Below, piece by piece: positions 54,844 to 64,000 of a stretch of DNA of 64,000 nucleotides. The stretch spans positions 177,659 through 241,658 of the forward strand of contig NZ_FQXP01000005.1 of NCBI RefSeq assembly GCF_900130005.1, written 5' to 3'. The notes under the pieces were generated by a model that worked only from the letters and a program-made list of their open reading frames with translations, had not been told where the DNA came from and did no database searches. This DNA is from Clostridium collagenovorans DSM 3089. GTDB taxonomy: Bacteria > Bacillota > Clostridia > Clostridiales > Clostridiaceae. A program made the position numbers and the translations under genes. Each line of letters starts with the position of its first letter. Positions within the stretch are counted from its first letter, which is position 1.

Positions 54844-57360
54844 CTATTCAAATCTACCACAGCAGTTTTTATATTTTTTACCTGATCCACAGCTACAAAG
54901 TTCATTTCTTCCTGTTTTCTTTTCCTTTTTAACAGGTTCTCTCTTAGCATCTGAATCATCTCCATGTGATGCAGAAGTAACAACTGCTACTCTTTCTCTT
55001 TCAATTTGATTTTGTGGTTGAATATGGAATAAGTATTTGATTGTTTCAACTTTGATATTCCATATCATTTCATTAAACATCTCACTACCTTCAAATTGGT
55101 AAGCTTGAACTGGGTCTTGTTGCTTATAAGCTCTTAGTCCCATACCTTGTCTTAAATGATCCATACTATCTATGTGATCCATCCATTTTGTATCAACTAC
55201 TTTTAACAAGATAACTCTTTCAATTTCTCTTAAGTGATTTAAGTCTTCACCAAAATCAACTTCTTTTTCTTCATACATATTTTTAGCAACTTCTATTAGC
55301 TTGCTTGTAATTTCTGATTTATCTTTATTTACTAAATCTTCTACTTTGATATAATCCTTAGGTAATAATATATCCTCTAAGTAGTGAATTAATTTAGCTA
55401 TTTCTTCACTTGGCTCTGAATCATCACTTTCTAAAACATGAGAGTTAACTGCATATTCAACAACTTCTTCAATCATGCTAAAGATTTGTTCTCTTAAATC
55501 TTCATTTTCAAGAACCTCTGAACGTTGCTTATAAATAACTGTTCTTTGTTGATTCATAACATCGTCATATTGTAATACATTCTTTCTTACATCAAAGTTA
55601 TTTCCTTCAACTTTCTTTTGAGCACCCTCAATAGCATTAGAAACCATTTTACTTTCTATTGCTTCATCATCTTCAAGACCTAATTTATCAACAACACTTT
55701 GTAATTTCTCAGATCCAAAAATTCTCATTAAATCATCTTCTAAAGAAACATAGAATCTTGATTCTCCTGGGTCCCCTTGACGTCCTGAACGTCCTCTAAG
55801 CTGATTATCTATACGTCTAGATTCGTGTCTTTCAGTACCGATTACCTTAAGTCCACCAAATCCTACAACATCATCTCCAAGTTTAATATCAGTACCTCTA
55901 CCTGCCATGTTAGTAGCAATAGTAACCATTCCAGGTTCACCTGCATGAGAAACTATTTCAGCTTCTTTTTCATGGTATTTAGCATTTAATACTTGGTGTG
56001 GAACTCTTTTGCGTTTTAACATCTCTGATAATACTTCAGATTTTTCTATACTTACAGTACCAACAAGCACTGGTTGATTTTTACTATGAGTTTCAGCTAT
56101 TTCATCTACTATAGCCTCATATTTAGCTTTTATAGTTTTATAAACTAAATCTGGTTGGTCTACTCTTCTTACTGTTTTATTAGTAGGGATTTCTATAACG
56201 TCTAGACCATAGATTTCTCTGAATTCACTTTCTTCTGTTAAAGCTGTACCAGTCATACCTGATAATTTTTTATACATTCTAAAATAGTTTTGGAATGTTA
56301 TTGTTGCAAGAGTTTTAGATTCTTTTTCTACTTTAACTCCTTCTTTTGCTTCAATAGCTTGGTGAAGACCATCTGAATATCTTCTACCTTCCATAAGTCT
56401 TCCTGTAAATTCATCAACTATAATAATTTCTCCATCTTTAACCATGTAGTCCTTATCTCTTCTCATTCTATAATGAGCTTTTAATGCTTGAACAACGTGA
56501 TGTTGTATATGCATATTTTCTGCATCTGCATAGTTTTCTAAATGGAAATAAGCTTCAGCCTTTTCAACTCCTGAATCAGTTAAAATAACAGAGTTAGTTT
56601 TTTCATCTATTTCATAGTCTTCATCTGTTAAGCTCTTAACAAAATAGTTTGCAACTTTATAAAACTCTGTAGACTTCTCACCCTCACCTGAAATAATAAG
56701 AGGTGTTCTAGCTTCGTCTATTAATATAGAGTCAACCTCATCCACTATACAAAAGTTTAGTTCTCTTTGAACTCTTTCTTCTTTGTATACAACCATGTTA
56801 TCTCTCAAATAGTCAAATCCGAACTCGTTATTTGTTCCATATGTAATATCAGAGCCATAAGCTTCTTTTCTTTGACCTGGTGTTAAATCATGAAGAATTA
56901 CTCCAACAGATAACCCTAAAAACTCATGAACTTTACCCATTTCATCTCTATCTCTTTTTGCAAGGTAATCATTTACTGTAATTACATGAACACCATTACC
57001 TGTAAGACCATTTAAATAAGATGGTAAAGTTGCAACAAGAGTTTTACCTTCACCAGTTCTCATCTCTGCAATTCTACCTTGGTGAAGAATAATTCCGCCT
57101 AAAACTTGAACTCTATAATGTTTAAGTCCAAGTACACGCCAAGAAGCCTCTCTAACCACAGCAAATGCTTCTGGTAAAATATCGTCTAATGTTTCACCAT
57201 TATTTAATCTATTTCTAAACTCTTCAGTTTTGCCTCTAAGTTCTTCATCTGATAATGCCGTCATAGCACTGTCATAGGACATAACTTTATCTGCTATTGA
57301 GTCTATCTTTTTTATTTGTCGTTCACTATAACTCTTGAAAATCTTATTTAAAAAACTCAT
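54844..57360 (-). CDS. secA: Preprotein translocase ATPase SecA
   Basis: The 838-residue motor has Walker A MRTGEGKTLVATL (about 102-114), DEVDSILIDEARTPLIISG (about 207-225), motif GTDIKLGDDVVG, GRSGRQGDPG and the C-terminal zinc finger CSCGSGKKYKNCCG. It drives protein export through SecYEG. Length is normal. It has its own start after a promoter region. Confidence 0.99.
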   Translation of the reverse strand: MSFLNKIFKSYSERQIKKIDSIADKVMSYDSAMTALSDEELRGKTEEFRNRLNNGETLDDILPEAFAVVREASWRVLGLKHYRVQVLGGIILHQGRIAEMRTGEGKTLVATLPSYLNGLTGNGVHVITVNDYLAKRDRDEMGKVHEFLGLSVGVILHDLTPGQRKEAYGSDITYGTNNEFGFDYLRDNMVVYKEERVQRELNFCIVDEVDSILIDEARTPLIISGEGEKSTEFYKVANYFVKSLTDEDYEIDEKTNSVILTDSGVEKAEAYFHLENYADAENMHIQHHVVQALKAHYRMRRDKDYMVKDGEIIIVDEFTGRLMEGRRYSDGLHQAIEAKEGVKVEKESKTLATITFQNYFRMYKKLSGMTGTALTEESEFREIYGLDVIEIPTNKTVRRVDQPDLVYKTIKAKYEAIVDEIAETHSKNQPVLVGTVSIEKSEVLSEMLKRKRVPHQVLNAKYHEKEAEIVSHAGEPGMVTIATNMAGRGTDIKLGDDVVGFGGLKVIGTERHESRRIDNQLRGRSGRQGDPGESRFYVSLEDDLMRIFGSEKLQSVVDKLGLEDDEAIESKMVSNAIEGAQKKVEGNNFDVRKNVLQYDDVMNQQRTVIYKQRSEVLENEDLREQIFSMIEEVVEYAVNSHVLESDDSEPSEEIAKLIHYLEDILLPKDYIKVEDLVNKDKSEITSKLIEVAKNMYEEKEVDFGEDLNHLREIERVILLKVVDTKWMDHIDSMDHLRQGMGLRAYKQQDPVQAYQFEGSEMFNEMIWNIKVETIKYLFHIQPQNQIERERVAVVTSASHGDDSDAKREPVKKEKKTGRNELCSCGSGKKYKNCCGRFE

Positions 57361-57580
57361 GTGTATATCCTCACTTACATATATAGTTTTACTTTCTATT
57401 ATTTCTCCATTATACCATCATATATTTATATCTTCAACTTTAATCGCAAGTTTTTTTCCATATTCTTGATAAATTTATCAATAAAGGTTTACTAGTTTTA
57501 GTATATCATTTATGTAATAGTTTCCTTTTTAATTTTTCTTAATTACAAGGTAAAATAATACTCAATTTTAAGCGAAATTT

Positions 57581-57609
57581 AAGGAGTAAGTATTAATTAC
57601 TTACTCCTT
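57581..57609 (-). terminator. Terminator after hpf
   Basis: Perfect 12-bp stem AAGGAGTAAGTA/TACTTACTCCTT with a 5-nt loop, 25 nt past the hpf stop. On the minus strand the following TTAAATTT is only weakly U-rich. Confidence 0.7.
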
Positions 57610-57633
57610 AGTTATTACATTAATTTTAAATTT

Positions 57634-58164
57634 TTATTCAAATTCTGGTTCGATAAGACCATAATTTCCATCTTTTCTTTTATATATAACATTAACCTCT
57701 GAAGTTTCATCGTCCATATATACGAAGAAGCTATGACCTAAAAGTTCCATCTGAAGTATAGCTTCTTCAGTAGCCATTGGTTTAATAGCAAATCTTTTTG
57801 TTTTCACTATTTTACCGTCTTTTTCATCTCCGCTATCTTCTTCTGGAATTAATCCATATATTAATGATTCTCCTTGAATCTTTCTTTGCATCTTAGTTTT
57901 TTGTTTTCTTATTTGTCTTTCAATCTTCTCTATTACTAAATCTACAGAATTATACATGTCTCCATTAGCTTCTTCTGCTCTTAATATTACACCATTGAAT
58001 GGGATTGTTACTTCAGCTGTATGAGTACTTTTTTGAACACTTAGCAACACATTAGCCTCTACTTCTGGTTTAAAGTATCTTTCTAATCTTGATACCTTTT
58101 TTTCTATAATTTCCTTTAGAGCTTTTGTTACCTCGACGTTTCTACCTATTACTTTAACTTTCAT
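57634..58164 (-). CDS. hpf: Ribosome hibernation promoting factor, long form
   Basis: The 176-residue protein has an N-terminal S30AE/YfiA domain (about 1-95; KVKVIGRNVEVTKALKEIIE) and a C-terminal dimerisation domain (about 120-176; KRFAIKPMATEEAILQMELL). This long form makes 100S ribosome dimers in Firmicutes. It is monocistronic between comF and secA. Confidence 0.96.
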   Translation of the reverse strand: MKVKVIGRNVEVTKALKEIIEKKVSRLERYFKPEVEANVLLSVQKSTHTAEVTIPFNGVILRAEEANGDMYNSVDLVIEKIERQIRKQKTKMQRKIQGESLIYGLIPEEDSGDEKDGKIVKTKRFAIKPMATEEAILQMELLGHSFFVYMDDETSEVNVIYKRKDGNYGLIEPEFE

Positions 58165-58603
58165 AAAAACAGCCCCTCTCTAAGAATTAGATAATCTAAT
58201 TCTCTATTTATTTTTACTAATTCAGGATTTTCTCTTAAACCTCACTATACATCTTAGAGTGCTTATTACTTAATATCTCTAATTTCACAATTATAATTAA
58301 GTCTTTAGATTTAATCCTTCTATTATATTAGGTAGTTTAACCTACCTTTTTTATAGTAAAATATTAAAACTTTTTAGGTATTAATATTTTTTATCTTTAA
58401 TAATATTGCTTAAATCTTTTGGATTGATATAATTTTATATCTTTTAATCTTAAATAGCAATTTGTATTTTGGTCATTTTCTGAATTTTTAAATATTTATT
58501 CTCATTTCTCTAATTCTCTCTATGTTTCTTATTTTTTTTCATGCTTGTATATCAAGTGATTTTTAATTATATATATGATATAATATAAATGTTGTGAGTA
58601 ATT
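58165..58603. other. Intergenic region between hpf and comF
   Basis: About 440 AT-rich bases upstream of hpf. No ORF, tRNA or clear terminator is seen. It likely holds the hpf promoter. Confidence 0.5.
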
Positions 58604-59302
58604 TTAGATTGTTATTGTACTTTTATTACCACTCTTAGCTATTGTGCATATTTCAACACTTTTAGCACCATTATTTAATAATTCCTTCGAACAATAAAAA
58701 GAAGTTGCTCCTGTAGTAATAACATCATCTACTATAACTATTCTTTTATCCTTAATAAAATTCTTATCTAATGATAATTTAAATACTCCTTTTATATTAT
58801 TAAATCTTTCATTTCTATTTAATCCTACTTGTTCTTCTGTACTTTTAAATTTCATAAGAGCATCTATCATTGTTATATTATGTGCATCACTTAGATGTTT
58901 TGCTAATAATTCACTTTGATTATACCCTCTTTTTACTTTATCTTTTTTCGTCATAGGAACATAAGTTATGTAGTCAACTAGTTCCCAATCTATTTTTACG
59001 TATTTATCAAAAATATATACTAAAATTTTTGCATACATAGGATTGTTTTTAAACTTTAAACCTAAAATTATATCCTTTATAGGATAAGCATAGTATGCCA
59101 AACTACTACATGCGATGTTATAATCATCTTTATTTATATAATAGTTGCTTTCACATAAACTTATTTCCGCTAAACATTTATTACATATGTAAGGTTCATA
59201 GGAATATTCATTACATAGTATACAAGTTTCACTAGTAAAAAATAAATTTTCTAAAACACCTTCATATAAATACTTTATAGCTACCTTAAACTTATTTGCC
59301 AT
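58604..59302 (-). CDS. comF: ComF family phosphoribosyltransferase-like competence protein
   Basis: This 232-residue protein has an N-terminal zinc-ribbon-like set of cysteines (CILCNEYSYEPYICNKC, about 28-44) and the PRPP-binding loop IVIVDDVITTGATS (about 197-210). Also typical is YVPMTKKDKVKRGYNQSELL. ComF takes part in DNA uptake in competent bacteria. It is 85 nt downstream of recD2 and shares the strand, so it is probably on the same transcript. Confidence 0.92.
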   Translation of the reverse strand: MANKFKVAIKYLYEGVLENLFFTSETCILCNEYSYEPYICNKCLAEISLCESNYYINKDDYNIACSSLAYYAYPIKDIILGLKFKNNPMYAKILVYIFDKYVKIDWELVDYITYVPMTKKDKVKRGYNQSELLAKHLSDAHNITMIDALMKFKSTEEQVGLNRNERFNNIKGVFKLSLDKNFIKDKRIVIVDDVITTGATSFYCSKELLNNGAKSVEICTIAKSGNKSTITI

Positions 59303-59387
59303 GACATACCATACCTTTGCATTGTTTTAATAAAATTCTATTAAGATTCTATCCAACTATTAAAGTTATTATTCAATAAAAAAATAT

Positions 59388-61601
59388 TTAATTATTAGGG
59401 CTCATTATATTAGATATTCTCCATTTCAAAGCAGAATATCTTTCAAAACTTCTATCATTTTTAACCATAAACTGCAAAGCATTTTCCATACCCACTAATA
59501 CAACCATTTTTTTCGCTCTTGTTATACCTGTGTATAATAAATTTTTATTCATAAGTAGCGGTGCACCCATATACATTGGCATTATAACAACAGGAAATTC
59601 ACTTCCTTGACTCTTATGAATAGTTATTGCATAAGCTAAAGTTAATTCATCCAAAGTTACATCATCATATTCTACTATTTTATCATCTTCAAATTTGACT
59701 ATAACGTGATTATCCTTAGTTATGTCAATTACATACCCTATGTCACCATTAAAAACACCTTCACCGACTTCTTCATAAGTTCCATTACTTTTATGCCATT
59801 TTACACTATAGTTATTTTTAGTTTGCATAACTTTATCATGAACCCTATAAAGACATCCTCTGCTTTCAACCTCTTCTTTTCCCTTTAGTGGAGGATTTAG
59901 CATCTCTTGAAGTTGTATATTAAGATTTTCCACCCCAAGAATACCCTTTCTCATAGGTGATAATATCTGTATGTGCTTAACACTGTTCCAATCTTTATTA
60001 AACTTAGGAAGTCTATGATGAATAAGTTCTAATAATGTATCCAGAATTCCATCAGGATTATAATTTTTCAAAAAGAAAAAATCACTTTGTTTTTGATTAG
60101 TTATAGGCATTTCTGAATTATTAATTTTATGCGCATTAACAACTATCATGCTTTCTTTTCCTTGTCTAAAAATCTCCTTTAGCCTAACTACTTTCACCGT
60201 CTCGCTTTCTATTATATCCCTTAATACATTACCAGGTCCTACTGAAGGTAACTGATCCACATCTCCAACTATAATTAATCTAGTACTTAAACTAACTGCC
60301 TTAAGTAAGTTATTCATCAATAATATATCAATCATTGATGCTTCATCTAAAATAAGCACATCACATTCTAAAGGTTCATCTTCTCCTCTAAAAAACTCTT
60401 GCCCCTCTTCTCCTATGCCAAGTTCTAAAAGTCTATGTATTGTCTTTGCTTCTCTTCCAGTAGCATCTGTCATTCTCTTAGCTGCTCTTCCTGTTGGTGC
60501 TGCCATAAACACTGTTTTTCCAGCACTCTCAAATATATCTGCAATACAGTTTATTATTGTTGTTTTTCCTGTACCAGGACCTCCTGTTATTACTTCTATA
60601 CCATTTTCAACAGCCCCACTTATAGCTTCTCTTTGAGAGGGTGCAAAGCTTATATTATGTTCTTTTTCAAAATCATCAATTTTTTTATCAACATCTATAT
60701 CTAAATTTTCACTTCCACTACTTCCTAAAGTTATTACCTTCTTAGTTACACCTAATTCACTATAATAAAAAGGAATAGTAAATACACATTCCTGTTCTTC
60801 TATAGTCTCTATCTTTATATTTGATTCCATAGCAGACTCTATTATATTTTGCTCCACTTCTGCTTCCGTTACCTTTAGCACATCTACACATTGTGAGATT
60901 AACTTTTTTAGTGGTATATATGTATTACCTAACATACAAAATTCATTAATTAAATATTTAATACCACTTTGAATTCTAAACTTTGAATTTTTTTCTATTC
61001 CAAGACTAAGTGCAATTTTATCCGCAGTTTTAAATCCTATACCACTTATCTCATCTGTAAGCCTATATGGATTATCTTTTACCATATCTATTGAATTCTT
61101 TCCATACTTATTATATATTTTTACACATTGCTTAGCTGTAATCCCATAGGTTTGAAGAAATATCATTATATTTCTAACTTCTCTTTGTTTAGAGTAAGAT
61201 TCATATATAATTTGTATCTTCTTTGCCCCTATTCCTTCTATTTCATTTAATCTTTCTATATTATTATCTAAAACCTCTAAGGTTCTTTCTCCAAAAAAAG
61301 AAACTATTTTTTTAGCCGTTACAGGACCTATACCACTAATTACTCCTGATGCCAAATACCTTTCAATTCCTATAGTAGTAGTAGGTAGTATTTCTTCTGT
61401 AGAAGAAACCTTTAATTGTTGTCCAAACTTTGGATGAATAATCCATTCTCCTTGGAATTTCAAATTTTGTCCTTCTCTTATTTCAGGCATGCAACCAGTA
61501 ACAGTTATAATATTTTCAGTTCCTTTTACTTTAGCTATAGTAAATCCATTTTCTTCATTCTGAAATACTATACCGTCAACAATTCCTTGTAACTCAATCA
61601 T
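59388..61601 (-). CDS. recD2: RecD-like ATP-dependent DNA helicase RecD2
   Basis: The 737-residue SF1B helicase has an N-terminal OB-like domain (about 1-80), helix-hairpin-helix elements (ASGVISGIGPVTAKKIV, IEGIGAKKI), Walker A GGPGTGKTTIIN (about 339-350), LILDEASMIDI and the late motifs GDVDQLPSVGPG and YTGITRAKKMVV. It is a stand-alone 5'-3' helicase of bacteria without RecBCD. It is first gene of recD2-comF. Confidence 0.97.
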   Translation of the reverse strand: MIELQGIVDGIVFQNEENGFTIAKVKGTENIITVTGCMPEIREGQNLKFQGEWIIHPKFGQQLKVSSTEEILPTTTIGIERYLASGVISGIGPVTAKKIVSFFGERTLEVLDNNIERLNEIEGIGAKKIQIIYESYSKQREVRNIMIFLQTYGITAKQCVKIYNKYGKNSIDMVKDNPYRLTDEISGIGFKTADKIALSLGIEKNSKFRIQSGIKYLINEFCMLGNTYIPLKKLISQCVDVLKVTEAEVEQNIIESAMESNIKIETIEEQECVFTIPFYYSELGVTKKVITLGSSGSENLDIDVDKKIDDFEKEHNISFAPSQREAISGAVENGIEVITGGPGTGKTTIINCIADIFESAGKTVFMAAPTGRAAKRMTDATGREAKTIHRLLELGIGEEGQEFFRGEDEPLECDVLILDEASMIDILLMNNLLKAVSLSTRLIIVGDVDQLPSVGPGNVLRDIIESETVKVVRLKEIFRQGKESMIVVNAHKINNSEMPITNQKQSDFFFLKNYNPDGILDTLLELIHHRLPKFNKDWNSVKHIQILSPMRKGILGVENLNIQLQEMLNPPLKGKEEVESRGCLYRVHDKVMQTKNNYSVKWHKSNGTYEEVGEGVFNGDIGYVIDITKDNHVIVKFEDDKIVEYDDVTLDELTLAYAITIHKSQGSEFPVVIMPMYMGAPLLMNKNLLYTGITRAKKMVVLVGMENALQFMVKNDRSFERYSALKWRISNIMSPNN

Positions 61602-62062
61602 AAAGCTCTACTCCTATCTTTACTTCTACTATTATTTAAAGCCTTTTAAATCATAATATATAATAACTTAAAATCACCGAAATAATTTTACAGTTTAATA
61701 AAACAAAAAACATTTATGATAAATCCTTATTTTAATTAAGTTCTCACTGAAAAAACTAATAAGGAGCTATATATAAATGTTTAATAACCTAAATTATATA
61801 TATTCTAATAAATAACCTTCACCATGTTTTACTCTCTTTATAGCGTAAATGTTATTGTTACTAACATTGTAAAAGCTTATTTAAAACACATATATAAAAT
61901 GAACTTTTATTATCATAATATATATTATACCATGATTTACGCACTATAATCTTATAGTTACTAATAAATACGAACATATTTTCGGATTTTTTAGTAATCT
62001 TACAATAAATCAACTTATATAATCACAATTAAATATTAAACAACGTAGCAATTATGTAAAAA
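61602..62062. other. Intergenic region between recD2 and metK
   Basis: About 460 AT-rich bases with no ORF or RNA gene seen. A short match between 61735 and 61785 to the metK terminator region is not convincing. It holds the recD2 promoter and the end of the metK message. Confidence 0.5.
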
Positions 62063-62105
62063 AGAGCTACTACATTAGCAAAGTTTTTACTAATATAGCA
62101 GCTCT
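62063..62105 (-). terminator. Terminator after metK
   Basis: A 16-bp stem (AGAGCTACTACATTAG against CTAATATAGCAGCTCT, two mismatches or wobbles), 11-nt loop, then TTTTTTAC on the minus strand. Confidence 0.85.
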
Positions 62106-62114
62106 CTCCTTATA

Positions 62115-63290
62115 TTAAAGAAGCGCTTTAATATCTTCTACTTTATTTAATTGTTCCCATGGTAAATTTAAATCATTTCTACCAAAGTGACCATAAGCAG
62201 CTGTTTGTCTATATATAGGTCTTCTTAAATCTAAATCTCTGATTATAGCAGCTGGTCTTAAATCAAATACTTTATTAATAATCTCTGCTATTTTATCCTC
62301 AGATATTTTACCAGTACCAAATGTATCAACATGCACTGAAACTGGTTTTGCAACTCCAATAGCATAAGCTAATTGAACTTCTATCTTATCCGAAACTCCT
62401 GCAGCAACTAAGTTCTTAGCTACCCATCTTGCAGCATATGCAGCTGATCTATCAACCTTAGTTGGGTCTTTTCCTGAGAATGCTCCACCACCGTGTCTTC
62501 CAGCTCCACCATAAGTATCAACTATGATCTTTCTTCCTGTTAAACCAGAGTCTCCTTGAGGTCCACCAATTACAAATCTTCCTGTAGGATTTATGAAGTA
62601 TTTAGTGTTCTCATCTAATAACTCAGCTGGTACAACTGGCTTAATTACATGCTCTAATAAATCTCTTTCTATTTGCTCACGAGTTACTTCTGGACCATGT
62701 TGTGTTGAAATAACTATTGTGTCTATTCTTACAACCTTATCTCCATCATATTCAACTGTAACTTGTGTCTTACCATCTGGTCTTAAATAACCTAAAGTTT
62801 CATTTTTTCTAACTTCAGATAATCTTTTTGATAATTTATGTGCTAATGATACTGGAAGAGGCATATACTCTTCTGTTTCATTAGAAGCAAAACCAAACAT
62901 CATACCTTGGTCTCCAGCACCTATTGCTTCTATTTTATCCATTTGTCCTTCTTTAGATTCTAAAGCTTCATCTACTCCCATAGCTATATCAACTGATTGC
63001 TCATCAATTGAAGTTATAACTGAACAAGTATTACAGTCAAATCCATATTTAGCTCTTGTATATCCTATTTCTTCAACTGTTTTTCTAACAACCTTAGGGA
63101 TGTCAACATAACAGTTAGTGCTTATTTCACCCATAACCATAACCATACCAGTAGTAACTGCTGTTTCACAAGCAACTCTACCTTCTGGGTCTCTTTCTAA
63201 TATAGCATCTAGTATCGCATCAGATATTTGATCACAAATCTTATCTGGATGCCCTTCAGTAACTGACTCTGATGTAAATAATCTTCTCAT
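62115..63290 (-). CDS. metK: S-adenosylmethionine synthetase
   Basis: The 391-residue enzyme makes SAM from methionine and ATP. Visible: SVTEGHPDKICDQISDAILD (about 9-28), GEISTNCYVD, the conserved GAGDQGMMFGFA (about 115-126) and GGGAFSGKDPTKVDRSAAY (about 266-284). The S-box at 63396-63509 controls it by sensing its own product. ATG follows AAGGAGGA. Confidence 0.98.
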   Translation of the reverse strand: MRRLFTSESVTEGHPDKICDQISDAILDAILERDPEGRVACETAVTTGMVMVMGEISTNCYVDIPKVVRKTVEEIGYTRAKYGFDCNTCSVITSIDEQSVDIAMGVDEALESKEGQMDKIEAIGAGDQGMMFGFASNETEEYMPLPVSLAHKLSKRLSEVRKNETLGYLRPDGKTQVTVEYDGDKVVRIDTIVISTQHGPEVTREQIERDLLEHVIKPVVPAELLDENTKYFINPTGRFVIGGPQGDSGLTGRKIIVDTYGGAGRHGGGAFSGKDPTKVDRSAAYAARWVAKNLVAAGVSDKIEVQLAYAIGVAKPVSVHVDTFGTGKISEDKIAEIINKVFDLRPAAIIRDLDLRRPIYRQTAAYGHFGRNDLNLPWEQLNKVEDIKALL

Positions 63291-63354
63291 ACTCTAATCC
63301 TCCTTATTTTTTAAATAAACTCTATTTCAAGGATTACTATGTGCAAAAAATAAA

Positions 63355-63375
63355 ACCTCTTCAATAAGAAGAGGT
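63355..63375 (-). terminator. Intrinsic terminator of metK leader
   Basis: Stem ACCTCTTC/GAAGAGGT with a 5-nt loop and TTTATTTTTT on the minus strand, between the SAM aptamer and metK. SAM binding should favour this terminator. Confidence 0.88.
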
Positions 63376-63395
63376 GATTTCACAATTCATCAACA

Positions 63396-63509
63396 CTCTC
63401 TTATCTTGCAGAACATATAAAATATAATCTGCAGGAATTGGCACCATTGTGTCAAACACTGGTTGCCGGGTTTCGTAGGGCCCTGTCCCTCCACCTCTCT
63501 GGATAAGAG
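63396..63509 (-). promoter_or_regulatory. SAM-I riboswitch (S-box)
   Basis: On the minus strand the S-box core is complete: CTTATCCAGAGAGGTGGAGG, GACAGGGCCCTACGAAACCC, GGCAACC, GTGCCAATTCC and closing TGCAAGATAAGAG. It lies 100 nt upstream of metK with a terminator in between, as expected for transcription attenuation. Confidence 0.97.
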
Positions 63510-63887
63510 TTTATTTAACTTAATATTCATTTCGAAAATAATCTTAGCATAATAAAATATATTAGTCAATGTATTTTATTTAAAATTTATACTGGATTTA
63601 AGAGGAACTTTTCTTTCATATTCTTACCTACATCAATACAATTCAAACTCTTTACTTTAATGTAAAAATATTTTTTAACTTTCATGAAGCTATCATTGTA
63701 TACACGGCAATAACCCATATTAAATTCAAAAAATTTTCCTACTGATAAAATTCAAAGGTATTTCATAATGTAACTAGCTTGAAAATGTACTGTGTTTTAA
63801 ATGAATTTAACCACTAATATAAATGTACAATATTAATTAAAACTTATATACAATCATAATACATATTTAAATTTATAGACATAAAAA
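63510..63887. other. Intergenic region between SAM riboswitch and tRNA-Tyr
   Basis: About 380 AT-rich bases, holding the metK promoter. No further gene or structure is seen. Confidence 0.5.
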
Positions 63888-63913
63888 AAGATATCTTATA
63901 AATAAGATATCTT
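63888..63913 (-). terminator. Terminator of tRNA-Tyr
   Basis: A perfect palindrome with 12-bp arms (AAGATATCTTAT) and a 2-nt loop, then TTTTTTTAT on the minus strand, just 1 nt beyond the CCA end. Confidence 0.88.
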
Positions 63914-63914
63914 A

Positions 63915-63999
63915 TGGTGGATGAGGGTGGATTCGAACCACCGAAACGAAACGTAACAGATTTACAGTCTGCCCCCTTTGGCCACTCGGGAACTCATCC
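63915..63999 (-). tRNA. tRNA-Tyr (anticodon GTA)
   Basis: An 85-nt class II tRNA with acceptor GGATGAG/CTCATCC, anticodon loop CTGTAAA (GTA), a long variable arm and encoded CCA. It is complete; the 5' end is one base from the window edge. Confidence 0.95.
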
Positions 64000-64000
64000 T

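Noticed and set aside
60435..60704. Very Cys-rich plus-strand frame inside recD2
   Set aside because: Antisense shadow of the RecD2 Walker A region; Cys content comes from the complement of Ala/Thr codons.
1..64000. CRISPR arrays, prophage or complete insertion sequences
   Set aside because: No regularly spaced direct repeats, integrase, phage structural genes or complete transposase were seen.

Overview
The window looks like chromosome from a low-GC anaerobic Firmicute, most likely Clostridium sensu stricto. The reasons are the very AT-rich base composition, strong AGGAGG-type ribosome binding sites with frequent GTG/TTG starts, many U-tailed terminators, FMN and SAM-I riboswitches, a CcpA-type cre site, the long form of HPF, RecD2, Tex, and anaerobic enzymes (siroheme reductase, split glycine decarboxylase P-protein, short-chain-type threonine dehydrogenase). 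The species cannot be fixed from sequence reading alone. Most genes are ordinary housekeeping genes, and most lie on the minus strand.

Layout. 0.1-7.3 kb: a MATE exporter, a PIN-domain protein with a suspicious broken 5' end, a membrane HtrA protease, a 59-residue membrane protein, peptidase T, a 52-residue DUF1540 protein and an unrecognised 165-residue protein. 7.4-9.6 kb: malic enzyme and endonuclease III. 9.9-12.0 kb: the one clearly accessory region. It is a decayed array of polymorphic-toxin C-terminal cassettes. Two toxin tips each follow all or part of a pretoxin Hint domain, and each is followed at once by a small intact putative immunity gene. A 171-bp direct repeat marks the shared Hint end. 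12.0-17.4 kb: trmB, a corrinoid adenosyltransferase, threonine catabolism (kbl-tdh) and superoxide dismutase. 17.5-22.8 kb: a four-gene unit of a DUF4004 regulator-like protein, a bactofilin-like repeat protein and a heterodimeric ABC exporter. 23-30.5 kb: plsC, then SNF2 helicase-FAD oxidoreductase-queG, and asnA. 31.1 kb: tRNA-Trp. 31.3-35.8 kb: a CBS-ACT protein, tsaE-tsaB-rimI, a small membrane protein, a siroheme/ferredoxin reductase and a LURP-one-like protein. 36.1-39.3 kb: copper homeostasis (csoR-copA, copZ) with a visible CsoR operator. 39.4-43.5 kb: lgt, a SulP transporter and an AcoX-like NAD kinase-family protein. 43.7-47.7 kb: gcvPA-gcvPB and an SDR with an overlapping cre site. 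48.4-49.3 kb: ribU under an FMN riboswitch. 49.5-61.6 kb: a membrane protein, tex, prfB (with programmed frameshift), secA, hpf, and recD2-comF. 62.1-63.5 kb: metK under a SAM-I riboswitch. 63.9 kb: tRNA-Tyr.

How genes work together. Threonine can be oxidised and cleaved to glycine plus acetyl-CoA by Tdh and Kbl. Glycine can then enter the P-protein encoded by gcvPA/gcvPB, although gcvT and gcvH are not in the window. csoR, copA and copZ form a copper sensing, export and chaperone set. tsaE, tsaB and rimI belong to tRNA t6A synthesis and ribosomal-protein acetylation. Several metabolic genes are read out by their own RNA leaders (ribU, metK, possibly gcvPA). The most unusual content is the orphan toxin-tip/immunity array at 9.9-12.0 kb.
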